Below, one piece after another: positions 30,022 through 38,624 of a stretch of DNA of 64,000 nt; within the stretch, counting starts at the first letter, position 1, and each line of letters begins with the position of its first letter. A program made the position numbers and the translations under genes. This DNA comes from Pseudomonas kilonensis. GTDB taxonomy: Bacteria > Pseudomonadota > Gammaproteobacteria > Pseudomonadales > Pseudomonadaceae. The stretch is from contig NZ_LHVH01000008.1 in assembly GCF_001269885.1 (NCBI RefSeq), forward strand, positions 1 to 64,000, in the 5' to 3' direction. A model generated the notes under the pieces. That model saw only the letters and a program-made list of their open reading frames with translations, was not told the origin of the DNA and made no database searches.

Positions 30022-30744
30022 TCAGACCAACTGCCGCAGCCCCTGTAACACCTCATCCACCGTCCCAAACTCCCGATCCACCCCCGGCAACACCGGCCGC
30101 TTCAACACCAACACGGGCACCCCTCGCTCCCGCGCCACCTCCAGTTTCGGCTCGGTGGCCGTACTGCCGCTGTTCTTGCTGACCAGCACATCGATCTGCC
30201 GTCGTTCGAACAGCTCGCGCTCGCCCTCGATGTGAAACGGCCCACGGGCACCAATCACTTCGCAGCGCTCATTGCCGGGGTAAACGTCCAGGGCACGCAG
30301 GGTCCAGAATTGCTCGGGCGGGATTTCATGCAGGTGTTGCAGCGGCTCACGACCGAGGGTGAAGAGGGGGCGGTGGAAGGGTTGCAGGGCCTGGATCAGT
30401 TCGCTCCAGTCGGCCACTTCGCGCCAGTCATCGCCGGCCTGGGGCTGCCAGGCCGGGCGGCGCAGGGCCCAGCAGGGGACGGCGCAGGCGCGGGCGGCGT
30501 GGGCGGCGTTGTGGCTGATTTGGGCGGCGTAGGGGTGGGTGGCGTCCAGCAGCAGGTCGATGCCCTCGGCGCGGATGAACTGTGCCAACCCTTCGGCGCC
30601 GCCGTAGCCGCCGACGCGCACCTGGCAGGTCAGGTCGGTGGGGACGCGGCCGATGCCGGCCAGGCTGTAGATGTGTTGGGGGCCGAGGGTGCGGGCGATG
30701 GCCAGGGCTTCGGTGACGCCACCGAGCAGCAGGATACGTTTCAT
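30022..30744 (-). CDS. cobK: Precorrin-6A reductase CobK
   Basis: A 240-residue CobK/CbiJ-family NADPH-dependent reductase of the corrin pathway. It has the N-terminal [20 protein letters not shown] nucleotide-binding segment, [15 protein letters not shown] (substrate region) and the C-terminal [19 protein letters not shown] signature. It is the last gene of the cobL-cbiD-cobK operon and overlaps cbiD by four bases. ATG at 30744. Confidence 0.95.
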   Translation of the reverse strand: MKRILLLGGVTEALAIARTLGPQHIYSLAGIGRVPTDLTCQVRVGGYGGAEGLAQFIRAEGIDLLLDATHPYAAQISHNAAHAARACAVPCWALRRPAWQPQAGDDWREVADWSELIQALQPFHRPLFTLGREPLQHLHEIPPEQFWTLRALDVYPGNERCEVIGARGPFHIEGERELFERRQIDVLVSKNSGSTATEPKLEVARERGVPVLVLKRPVLPGVDREFGTVDEVLQGLRQLV

Positions 30745-31838
30745 AACAAGGCTCCGGCGTGACCGACGATCCCGCCCTGGCGGTCGATGGCGAAGACTTC
30801 GACCTGGACCTGGGCCGGCACCACGCTGCGAGCGAAGGCCAGCGCGTGCTCACACACAGCATCGCCGAGGGCGATGCCGGCGGCGCTGGCCATTGCCAGG
30901 GCTTGCTGGCTGGTGTTGGCCGCGCGGATGCCTTGCTGCAGCGCTTCATCGGCACCGATGGCGGCGGCCCACTCGGCCAGTTGTGGCAGGTCGATGCTCG
31001 AGTGACGGCTGTGCAGGTCCATGTGGCCGGCGGCGAGTTTGCTGATTTTGCCAAAGCCGCCGCAGAGGCTGAGCTTATCCACCGGGACCTTGCGCACATG
31101 TTTGAGCACGGCGCCGACGAAATCACCCATTTCGATCAGGGCGATTTCCGGCAGGTTGTAGACCCGGCGCATGGTGTCTTCGCTGGCGTTGCCGGTGCAG
31201 GCGGCGATGTGCAGATAGCCGTTGGTTTTTGCCACGTCGATACCCTGGTGGATCGAGGCAATGTAGGCCGCGCAGGAGAACGGCCGGACGATGCCGCTGG
31301 TGCCGAGGATCGACAGGCCGCCAAGAATCCCCAGGCGCGGATTCATGGTTTTCAGCGCCAGGGCTTCGCCGCCCTCGACATTGACCGTGACTTCGAAGCC
31401 GCCGGCGTAACCGCTTTCCTCGGCCAGCCGACCCAGGTGGTCGTTGATCATTTTGCGCGGCACCGGGTTGATCGCCGGTTCACCGACGTTCAGCACCAAC
31501 CCCGGTCGCGTCACCGTGCCGACGCCGCGACCCGCGACGAAACGTACACCGGGCTCGGCGATCAAGCGCACCTGGGAAAACAACAGGGCGCCGTGGGTTA
31601 CGTCCGGGTCATCGCCCGCGTCCTTGATCGTCCCGGCTTCGGCGCCTTGTTCGGTCAGCCGGCAGAACTCCAGGCGCATCTGTACCTGCTTGCCCTTGGG
31701 CAGTACGATTTCCACGGCATCGGCTTCGGTGCCGCGCAGCAGTAATCGAGCGGCCGCCAGGCTGGTGGCCGTGGCGCAACTGCCGGTGGTCAGGCCGCTG
31801 CGCAGCGGGGCGGGTTGTTCGGCGGTTTCGTCACGCAT
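30741..31838 (-). CDS. cbiD: Cobalt-precorrin-5B C1-methyltransferase CbiD
   Basis: A 365-residue CbiD protein with [20 protein letters not shown] near the start, [24 protein letters not shown] (split here only for reference) in the middle, and [19 protein letters not shown] before the C-terminal half. It methylates C1 with loss of the two-carbon fragment. In pseudomonads it stands in for CobF in an otherwise CobG-type route. It overlaps cobL by eight bases and cobK by four. Confidence 0.95.
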   Translation of the reverse strand: MRDETAEQPAPLRSGLTTGSCATATSLAAARLLLRGTEADAVEIVLPKGKQVQMRLEFCRLTEQGAEAGTIKDAGDDPDVTHGALLFSQVRLIAEPGVRFVAGRGVGTVTRPGLVLNVGEPAINPVPRKMINDHLGRLAEESGYAGGFEVTVNVEGGEALALKTMNPRLGILGGLSILGTSGIVRPFSCAAYIASIHQGIDVAKTNGYLHIAACTGNASEDTMRRVYNLPEIALIEMGDFVGAVLKHVRKVPVDKLSLCGGFGKISKLAAGHMDLHSRHSSIDLPQLAEWAAAIGADEALQQGIRAANTSQQALAMASAAGIALGDAVCEHALAFARSVVPAQVQVEVFAIDRQGGIVGHAGALL

Positions 31839-33042
31839 CGAGAGGTTTGACCAGGTCGAGCAAGGTGATCGGCAAGGCCTGGCGCCAGGTGTCGAACTCG
31901 CCCAAGGGCTGGGCCTGGGCGATGTGGATGCGGGTCAGTTCACCGCCGTGACGTTCGCGCCAGTGCATCAGGGCCGTTTCGCTTTGCAGGGTCACGGCAT
32001 TGGCGACGAGCCGGCCGCCGGGCTTGAGTTGGGCCCAGCAGGCGTCGAGCACGCCTTCGCGGGTGACGCCGCCGCCGATGAACACCGCGTCCGGCCGCTC
32101 CAGGTTCTCCAGCGCCTGGGGGGCTTTGCCGCGAATCAGTTGCAGGCCAGGCACACCGAGGGTGTCGCGGTTGCGTTCGATCAAGCCTTGGCGGCCTTCG
32201 TCAGCTTCGATGGCCAGGGCCCGGCAACTGGGGTGGGTGCGCATCCATTCGATGCCGATGGAGCCGCTGCCGGCGCCGACATCCCAGAGCAACTCGCCGG
32301 GGGTCGGGGCGAGGCGGGCGAGGGTGATGGCGCGCACGTCGCGTTTGGTCAACTGGCCGTCATGCTCGAAGGCGGTGTCCGGCAAACCGGCCAGGCGTGA
32401 CAGGCGCGGTGTCGACGGTTCGGCCCGGCATTCGATGGCGATCAGGTTCAGGTCGGCGACGGTGTCATCGGACCACTGCGCGGCGCAACCGTCGATCCGT
32501 CGTTCCGCCGCACCGCCCAGATGCTCCAGCACGGTCATGGTGCTCGGGCCGAAGCCGCGCTCGCGTAGTAGCGTTGCCACAGCGGCGGGGCTGCGGCGGT
32601 CGTTGCTCAGCAGCAACAGCCTGACACCTGTGGATAAGTGAACATTGAGCGCCGCCAGGGGCCGCGCCACCAACGACAGCGTGACCACCTCTTGCAACGG
32701 CCAGCCCATGCGCGCCGCAGCCAGCGAGCAGGAGGAGGGCGCGGGGATGACCAGCATCTGATCACTCGGCACCTGTTTCGCCAGGCTGGCACCCACGCCG
32801 TAGAACATCGGATCGCCGCTGGCCAGCACGCACACCGGCTCAGCCTGCCGAGCAAGCAGCGGTTCCAGGGAGAACGGGCTGGGCCACAGCTCCCGTTGGC
32901 CGCGGATGCACAGCGGCAGCAGCGCCAGTTGCCGGTCGCTGCCGACAATGCGTGACGCCCGCAGCAAGGCATGGCGAGCCGTTCGGCCCAGGCCCTTGAA
33001 GCCGTCTTCACCGATGCCCACTACGGTCAGCCAGGGGGTCAT
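31831..33042 (-). CDS. cobL: Precorrin-6Y C5,15-methyltransferase (decarboxylating) CobL
   Basis: A 403-residue fusion of CbiE (residues ~1-205, tetrapyrrole methylase fold, starting [15 protein letters not shown]) and CbiT (~215-400, Rossmann methyltransferase with [16 protein letters not shown]). It carries out both methylations and the decarboxylation of the corrin ring. The ATG at 33042 is preceded by GAGGAAC, an excellent ribosome-binding site, so the longer in-frame extension is rejected. It is the first gene of the minus-strand cob operon. Confidence 0.95.
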   Translation of the reverse strand: MTPWLTVVGIGEDGFKGLGRTARHALLRASRIVGSDRQLALLPLCIRGQRELWPSPFSLEPLLARQAEPVCVLASGDPMFYGVGASLAKQVPSDQMLVIPAPSSCSLAAARMGWPLQEVVTLSLVARPLAALNVHLSTGVRLLLLSNDRRSPAAVATLLRERGFGPSTMTVLEHLGGAAERRIDGCAAQWSDDTVADLNLIAIECRAEPSTPRLSRLAGLPDTAFEHDGQLTKRDVRAITLARLAPTPGELLWDVGAGSGSIGIEWMRTHPSCRALAIEADEGRQGLIERNRDTLGVPGLQLIRGKAPQALENLERPDAVFIGGGVTREGVLDACWAQLKPGGRLVANAVTLQSETALMHWRERHGGELTRIHIAQAQPLGEFDTWRQALPITLLDLVKPLDA

Positions 33043-33165
33043 CTCTGTTCCTCGAATAATTGGGTTGATCGACAGGCGCGTTGCCGCCGCGAACCGGGCC
33101 GCCATCATACCGCGCCCCGGCGGATCAGGCGCCAGGCGCAACATCATTGTGGCTGCTGGACCGCT

Positions 33166-33312
33166 TTCGCGAGCAAGCCCGCTCCCACAGGGGATTTGTG
33201 AACACTTCGATCAAAACTGTGGGAGCGGGCTTGCTCGCGAAGGCGGCGGTGCATCCGATATCACCTTTTCAGACAGACCGCTTTCGCGAGCAGGCTCGCT
33301 CCCACAGTTTGG
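33166..33312. repeat. Three alternating copies of the TGGGAGC repeat
   Basis: TTCGCGAGCAAGCCCGCTCC, then TGTGGGAGCGGGCTTGCTCG, then TTCGCGAGCAGGCTCGCTCC lie in a row in the cobL/cobG divergent region. Any two neighbours can form a hairpin. Each promoter must lie outside this block; a CATAAT box near 33391-33396 may serve cobG. No cobalamin riboswitch was recognised in 33043-33411. Confidence 0.8.
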
Positions 33313-33411
33313 AATGGGGGCGTTCGGAAATTGTGTGCCCGCCGTCAGCAATCCGACCGGCAAGCTTTTCATGACCCCTGGCAAAGCAGGCATAATGGCG
33401 GTCCTTCGCCG

Positions 33412-34761
33412 ATGCGGCGTTTCTTATTTGTCGGTTTTCCCTTGAACGAACGTCCATCCTCCAACGTCGTACGCCCCTCCGGTTGCCCGGGGTTGCTGCG
33501 TGTCGTCCAGGCGTTGGACGGTGGGATCTGTCGGATCAAGCTCGATGGCGGTGCCATCCAGGCGGATCAGGCCGAAGTCGTGGCGTCGGTGGCCGAGCGG
33601 TTCGCCGGCGGCGTGATCGAGGCGACCAACCGGGCCAACCTGCAAATTCGCGGGATCGGCCCCGAGCACGACGCGCTGATTGAACCCTTGCTGGCCGCCG
33701 GGCTTGGTCCGCGCAAGCCGGCCGGCGATGACGTGCGCAACCTGATGCTCAGCCCGTCGGCCGGGATCGACCGGCAGATGCTGTTCGACACCCGCCCATT
33801 GGCGGCGCAGATCCTCTGCACCCTGCAAACCCACGAACGCTTCCCTGAGTTGTCGGCCAAGTTCGCCGTGCAACTGGACGGTGGTGAAGCGTTGGCGATG
33901 CTCGAACATCACCATGACCTGTGGTTGTCGGCCCTGGTCCGTGATAGCGAGCCTTGGCTGGCCTTCGGCTTGGCCGGTTGCCCATTGGATAAACCGGCAG
34001 GCAGGGTGCCCCTGGCCCAGGGGCATGCCTTGGTGGTGGCGGTGCTGGAACTGTTCCTCGACCTGGCGCGCCCGGACCAGATCCGCATGCGTCACTTGTT
34101 GGCTGAAATCCCCAGCGATGAATTCATGACCCGATTGGCCCGCCGCGTGCCGCTGCAAACTTGCCTGGATTGGCAGCGGAGCGTGTCCATCGACGGACTG
34201 CATATCGGCGTTCATCCCCAGCACGACGACCGTGTCTACGTCGGCGCGGCGGCGCCCCTTGGCCGACTCGACGCCGGCATGCTGCGGGGGGCGGCGCAAT
34301 TGGCACGGGAGAAGGGCGACGCAAGCCTTCGTTTCACCCCTTGGCAAAGCCTGCTGCTGCCCAACGTGCGCCGCGAGGACGCCGACGAAGTGCTGGCGCG
34401 GCTTGAGGGGTTGGGCCTGTTGTGCTCGGTCGATCAGCCCCTGGCACAACTCATCGCCTGCACCGGTTCCAGTGGCTGCGGCAAAGCCCTGGCCGACACC
34501 AAGGCCGACGCTCGCCAACTGGCCGAGCTGTTGCAACGCCAGGGCCAGACCCTGAAGGTCCATCTGTCGGGCTGCCCGCGTTCCTGCGCGGCAGCCCATA
34601 TCGCGCCCGCCACCTTGCTGGCGGTCGCCCCCGGTCGTTATGACCTGTATTTTCGCGATGCCACGCTGCCGGGTTTCGGCGCGTTGCAGGCACACAATCT
34701 GACTATTGAAGCGCTCGGCCACTGGCTCGACGCTCGCCCCCGGAGCCCCCTTGATGCTTGA
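33412..34761 (+). CDS. cobG: Precorrin-3B synthase CobG
   Basis: A 449-residue member of the nitrite/sulfite reductase fold, used in the oxygen-dependent corrin pathway to make precorrin-3B. The N-terminal ferredoxin-like half begins RPSGCPGLLRVVQALDGGIC. Iron-sulfur cysteines lie at ~350 and 356 (CTGSSGC) and ~388 and 392 (CPRSC). The start is uncertain: ATG 33412, or TTG 33442 which would open LNERPSSNVVRPSGC, closer to typical CobG N-termini. It is the first gene of the plus-strand cob operon, overlapping cobH. Confidence 0.92.
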   Translation: MRRFLFVGFPLNERPSSNVVRPSGCPGLLRVVQALDGGICRIKLDGGAIQADQAEVVASVAERFAGGVIEATNRANLQIRGIGPEHDALIEPLLAAGLGPRKPAGDDVRNLMLSPSAGIDRQMLFDTRPLAAQILCTLQTHERFPELSAKFAVQLDGGEALAMLEHHHDLWLSALVRDSEPWLAFGLAGCPLDKPAGRVPLAQGHALVVAVLELFLDLARPDQIRMRHLLAEIPSDEFMTRLARRVPLQTCLDWQRSVSIDGLHIGVHPQHDDRVYVGAAAPLGRLDAGMLRGAAQLAREKGDASLRFTPWQSLLLPNVRREDADEVLARLEGLGLLCSVDQPLAQLIACTGSSGCGKALADTKADARQLAELLQRQGQTLKVHLSGCPRSCAAAHIAPATLLAVAPGRYDLYFRDATLPGFGALQAHNLTIEALGHWLDARPRSPLDA

Positions 34762-35380
34762 TTACATCCGCGACGGTCAGGAGATCTATCGCAACTCCTT
34801 CGCGATCATCCGCGCCGAAGCCAACCTGGCGCGCATTCCGGCCGACCTGGAAAAACTCGCGGTGCGGGTGATCCACGCCTGCGGCATGGTCGAGGCCATC
34901 GATGGCTTGCAGTTTTCCGAGGGCGCGGGCACGGCCGGGCGCCAGGCGCTGGCTGCCGGTGCGCCGATCCTGTGTGATGCGCGGATGGTCTCCGAAGGCG
35001 TGACCCGGGCTCGTCTGCCGGCCAACAATCCGGTGATCTGCACCTTGCGCGACGAGGCCGTGCCGGCATTGGCCCTGGAGCTGGGCAACACCCGTTCGGC
35101 GGCGGCGCTGGAGCTGTGGCGCCCGCACCTGGAAGGCAGCGTCGTGGTCATCGGCAACGCGCCGACCGCGCTGTTCTACCTGTTGGAAATGCTCGATGCC
35201 GGCGCGCCGAAACCGGCACTGATCCTCGGTTTTCCGGTGGGCTTCGTCGGCGCCGCCGAGTCCAAGGCGATGCTGGCAGCCAACAGCCGCGGCGTGCCGT
35301 TCGTGATCATGCAAGGCCGCCTGGGCGGTAGCGCCATGGCCGCCGCCGCCGTCAACGCCCTCGCTACGGAGATTGAATGA
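34754..35380 (+). CDS. cobH: Precorrin-8X methylmutase CobH
   Basis: A 208-residue CobH/CbiC enzyme that moves the C11 methyl to C12, giving hydrogenobyrinic acid. It contains [20 protein letters not shown] with the catalytic His, [15 protein letters not shown] and [16 protein letters not shown], all diagnostic. The ATG at 34754 lies inside the end of cobG (8-base overlap), and the gene ends overlapping cobI by four bases, so translation is coupled. Confidence 0.96.
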   Translation: MLDYIRDGQEIYRNSFAIIRAEANLARIPADLEKLAVRVIHACGMVEAIDGLQFSEGAGTAGRQALAAGAPILCDARMVSEGVTRARLPANNPVICTLRDEAVPALALELGNTRSAAALELWRPHLEGSVVVIGNAPTALFYLLEMLDAGAPKPALILGFPVGFVGAAESKAMLAANSRGVPFVIMQGRLGGSAMAAAAVNALATEIE

Positions 35381-36111
35381 TGCAGCAGCCTGGACGTCTG
35401 ATCGGCCTCGGCGTGGGCCCCGGTGACCCGGAACTGATTACGGTCAAGGCCCTGCGCCTGCTGCGCGAATCGCCGGTGGTGGCGTACTTCGTCGCCAAGG
35501 GCAAGAAGGGCAACGCCTTCGGCATCATCGAGGCCCATTTGCAGGACGCGCAGACGTTGCTGCCGCTGGTCTACCCGGTCACCACCGAAGCGTTGCCGGC
35601 GCCGCTGTCCTATGAACAGGTGATCGCCGACTTCTACGACACCGCCGCCGAGCAGTTGGCCGTGCACCTGGATGCCGGTCGCGACGTGGCGGTGATCTGT
35701 GAGGGCGATCCGTTTTTCTACGGCTCCTACATGTACCTGCACGATCGCCTGGCCGAGCGCTATGAGGCCCAAGTCATTCCCGGCGTGTGCTCGATGCTGG
35801 GCGGGGCCTCGGTGCTCGGTGCGCCGCTGGTCTATCGCAACCAGAGCCTGTCGGTGCTCTCCGGCGTCCTGCCCCACGACGATCTCAAGCGTCGCCTGGC
35901 CGACGCCGATGCGGCGGTGATCATGAAGCTGGGGCGCAATTTCCCCAAGGTTCGCCAAGTGCTTCAGGAATTGGGTATGGACGGACGGGCGCTGTACGTC
36001 GAGCGGGCAACCATGGCCAACCAGAAAATCGTGCCGTTGGATGACGTCGAGCCGATGTCTTCGCCGTACTTCTCGCTGATCATTGTCCCGGGCGAACGGT
36101 GGCAGGGTTGA
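35377..36111 (+). CDS. cobI: Precorrin-2 C20-methyltransferase CobI
   Basis: A 244-residue tetrapyrrole methylase. SAM-binding elements are [20 protein letters not shown] (residues ~5-24), [20 protein letters not shown] and [20 protein letters not shown]. It adds the C20 methyl to precorrin-2. The ATGATG start overlaps the cobH stop; either Met could initiate. Its stop overlaps the cobJ start by one base. Confidence 0.95.
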   Translation: MMQQPGRLIGLGVGPGDPELITVKALRLLRESPVVAYFVAKGKKGNAFGIIEAHLQDAQTLLPLVYPVTTEALPAPLSYEQVIADFYDTAAEQLAVHLDAGRDVAVICEGDPFFYGSYMYLHDRLAERYEAQVIPGVCSMLGGASVLGAPLVYRNQSLSVLSGVLPHDDLKRRLADADAAVIMKLGRNFPKVRQVLQELGMDGRALYVERATMANQKIVPLDDVEPMSSPYFSLIIVPGERWQG

Positions 36112-37811
36112 TGACTTCTTCCGCGCCGGCCATCGTCATCCTCGGCCCGGGCAGCCTCGCAACGGCCCGGCGGATCCAGCAACGCTATCCCGACGCCGTG
36201 ATCCACGGCCTGGCCGCAAGGGTCGAGGGCGCGGATCGCCAATACCTCGAGTTCGGCGCGACGTTGCGCGAGCTCTACCAACAGAACACACCAATCATCG
36301 CCCTGTGCGCGGCGGGCATCGTCATCCGCACCCTGGCGCCGCTGTTGCTGGAAAAAGGCGTCGAGCCGCCGGTGCTGGCAGTGGCCGAGGATGGCAGCGC
36401 CGTGGTGCCGCTGCTGGGCGGCCTGGGCGGGGTCAACGTCCTGGCCCGGGACATCGCGGCAACGCTGCAAGTGGCGCCGGCGATTACCACCAGCGGCGAA
36501 TTGCGTTTTGGCACCTGCCTGCTCAATCCACCCAGCGGCTACAGCCTCGGCGACCTGGAGCAGGGTAAGCGCTTCGTCTCCGACCTGTTGGCCGGTGAAC
36601 CGGTGCGCATCGAAGGTGCAGCGCCGTGGTTGGATCAGGCGCAGTTGCCGCAAGACCCGCAAGCCCGACGCACGATCCACGTCGGCCATGCCGAGCGTGA
36701 GGCGAGCGCCCATGAACTGCTGATTTATCCGCGCAGTGTCGCGGTGGTGGTGAGCGCCGAGGTGGCTGATCTGCCGGGCGCCATTTGTGCCGCTTTGCAG
36801 CAAGCCAACGTGGCGATTCCGAGCCTGGCGTGCCTGGTGGCGGCGCAGACGCTGATGGCCAGCACGGCCTTGCGTGAAGCGGCGCTGGAACTCGGGGTGG
36901 CGCTGCGCTTTGTGGCGATGACCGGCGATGCCGCCACCTTGGCGCGCAGTTCGGTGCCGGCGGCGAACATCCTTTCGGCGACGGACAACCTGGCCATCGC
37001 CGTTGCTGCGCAGCCCTTGGAGGTGACCCAAATCGGTCGTCCGCGCGGACGCCTGGCGGTGATCGGCCTGGGGCCGGGCGCGGCCGAACTGATGGTGCCG
37101 GCGGTGAAGGCTGAACTGGCGCGGGCCACCGATGTGCTTGGCTACGAAACCTATGTGCGCATGGCCGGCCCGTTTCGCGACGATCAAGTGCTGCACTGCA
37201 CCGACAATCGCGAAGAAATGCAGCGTGCGCGACACGCCTTTGAATTGGCCGCCCAAGGCCGTTCGGTGATCGTGGTGTCGTCCGGCGACCCGGGTGTATT
37301 CGCCATGGCGGCGGCGGTGCTCGAAGCGTTGCACGAGTCCAGCGACCCGACCTGGCACCAGGTTGACCTGGAGATCCTGCCCGGTGTGTCCGCCTCCCTC
37401 GCCACCGCCGCCCAGGCCGGTGCGCCGTTGGGGCATGACTTCTGCGTGATGTCGCTGTCGGACAATCTCAAACCATGGTCGATCATCGAAAAACGCCTGG
37501 ACCTGGCGGCCGAAGCCGATCTGGCGTTGGCTTTCTACAACCCGATTTCCCGTGCGCGACCGTGGCAATTGGGGCGAGCGCTGGAGATCGTCGCCCAGCA
37601 CCGCACGCCGGAGACGCCGGTGGTGTTGGGGCGCGACATCGGTCGCCCAGGCCAGACCCTGCGTGTCACCACGTTGGGGCAGCTCACGGCCGAGCAGGTA
37701 GATATGCGCACCATGGTCCTGATCGGCTCCTCCACCACCTGCGTGTTCCCGCGCGCATCCGGTGGAAACTGGGTGTATACGCCGCGCTGGTATGGGGCCA
37801 AACCTGCCTGA
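36111..37811 (+). CDS. cobJ: CbiG-CobJ fusion: precorrin-3B C17-methyltransferase
   Basis: A 566-residue fusion. Residues ~1-310 are CbiG-like (PIIALCAAGIVIRTLAPLL, PLLGGLGGVNVLARDIA, IPSLACLVAAQTLMAS), the module that opens the lactone ring in the anaerobic route. Residues ~315-555 are the CobJ/CbiH methylase (LAVIGLGPGAAELMVPAV, VIVVSSGDPGVFAMA, LPGVSASLATAAQAGAPLG) which methylates C17 with ring contraction. The same fusion occurs in P. aeruginosa. Starting at 36111 gives a TGATG junction with cobI. Last gene of the operon. Confidence 0.94.
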   Translation: MTSSAPAIVILGPGSLATARRIQQRYPDAVIHGLAARVEGADRQYLEFGATLRELYQQNTPIIALCAAGIVIRTLAPLLLEKGVEPPVLAVAEDGSAVVPLLGGLGGVNVLARDIAATLQVAPAITTSGELRFGTCLLNPPSGYSLGDLEQGKRFVSDLLAGEPVRIEGAAPWLDQAQLPQDPQARRTIHVGHAEREASAHELLIYPRSVAVVVSAEVADLPGAICAALQQANVAIPSLACLVAAQTLMASTALREAALELGVALRFVAMTGDAATLARSSVPAANILSATDNLAIAVAAQPLEVTQIGRPRGRLAVIGLGPGAAELMVPAVKAELARATDVLGYETYVRMAGPFRDDQVLHCTDNREEMQRARHAFELAAQGRSVIVVSSGDPGVFAMAAAVLEALHESSDPTWHQVDLEILPGVSASLATAAQAGAPLGHDFCVMSLSDNLKPWSIIEKRLDLAAEADLALAFYNPISRARPWQLGRALEIVAQHRTPETPVVLGRDIGRPGQTLRVTTLGQLTAEQVDMRTMVLIGSSTTCVFPRASGGNWVYTPRWYGAKPA

Positions 37812-37845
37812 ACCGCGACACTGTTCTGTGGTGGGGGGCGTTACT

Positions 37846-38012
37846 GTGGCGAGGGAGCTTGCTCCCGCTGGGCTCTGTAGGAGCTGGCGAAGCCTGCGAT
37901 CTTTTGATTTTGATCTTTTGCTCTCGATTCAATTGTCAGTGGAAAGATCGCAGCCTCGTTGCACTCGACAGCTCCTACGGCGCAGCCCAGCGGGAGCAAG
38001 CTCTCATGGAAC
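37846..38012. repeat. Nested repeat: one palindrome inside another
   Basis: The outer arms TGGCGAGGGAGCTTGCTCCC..GCTGGGCT and GCAGCCCAGCGGGAGCAAGC belong to the GGCGAGGG family. Between them lies a different inverted repeat, TGTAGGAGCTGGCGAAGCCT..GCGATCTTTT paired with AAGATCGCAGCC...ACAGCTCCTAC. Confidence 0.8.
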
Positions 38013-38095
38013 AAATTACAACTTGCTGATTTTTAATAAAAAAATTCTGCTGAAATAAGTCGGCCATGTGTCTCAGGTAGGAAAGAACACTCCCT

Positions 38096-38312
38096 TTGTG
38101 GCGAGGGGATTTAGCGAAACGTCGCACCGCCCCGCTGGGCTGCGCAGCAGCCCCCAAAACCAGGCAACTCGGTGTGCCAGGAAGATTGAGTTGACTGCTT
38201 TAGGGCCGCTGCGCGCCCCAGCGGGGATAAATCCCCTCGCCACAGGGCCTTGTTCCCTGCGCGACAGCGCAGCGTCGAAGACGCGGCGGGGGCTCCCTCG
38301 CCACAAAAGAGA
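38096..38312. repeat. GGCGAGGGGATTTATCCCC-family repeat with an extra half copy
   Basis: A left arm GTGGCGAGGGGATTTAGCGA...CCGCTGGGCTGCGCAGCAGC and right arm GCGGGGATAAATCCCCTCGC are followed by a further GGGGGCTCCCTCGCCACA half element near 38288-38306. The adjoining ~300 bases up to the toxin gene (38313-38624) are AT-rich and hold no gene, only the small inverted repeat listed separately. Confidence 0.8.
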
Positions 38313-38550
38313 AACATCGCCTTCAGGACCGTGCATTCGATTCTTTCGCTTTAGTTGTCGTCCATATAAATAAAAGAGCATGTTGCAGTCTTGACCCTTC
38401 TTTGAAATGCATTGAAAGCGTTCCCGTTTGAGTTGTTGGTTTTTAAGCGTTAGTTTGCGTGCCTGATAAGTTGTCGGTGTGCGCTTGTCAGTGCTTGGCA
38501 AACGTTTTAGATGTCGCCAGGTTGCAAAATATTAAATTGAATCAATAGCT

Positions 38551-38570
38551 CGCCAGAACACGTGCTGGCG
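38551..38570. promoter_or_regulatory. Small perfect inverted repeat upstream of the large toxin-like gene
   Basis: CGCCAGaacacgtgCTGGCG: six-base arms around eight bases, ending 54 bases before the toxin start. It could be an operator or a leader hairpin. It lies in AT-rich DNA unlike the flanks. Confidence 0.4.
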
Positions 38571-38624
38571 GCGGCGTTGTTATAGGCCTGTTTTTTAATG
38601 GAACAGGTCAAGGAGTGTCTTTTT

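Noticed and set aside
33043..33411. Cobalamin riboswitch in the divergent cob intergenic region
   Set aside because: No B12-box-like GCCACTG core or conserved helices seen; the space is mostly taken by three copies of the TGGGAGC repeat.
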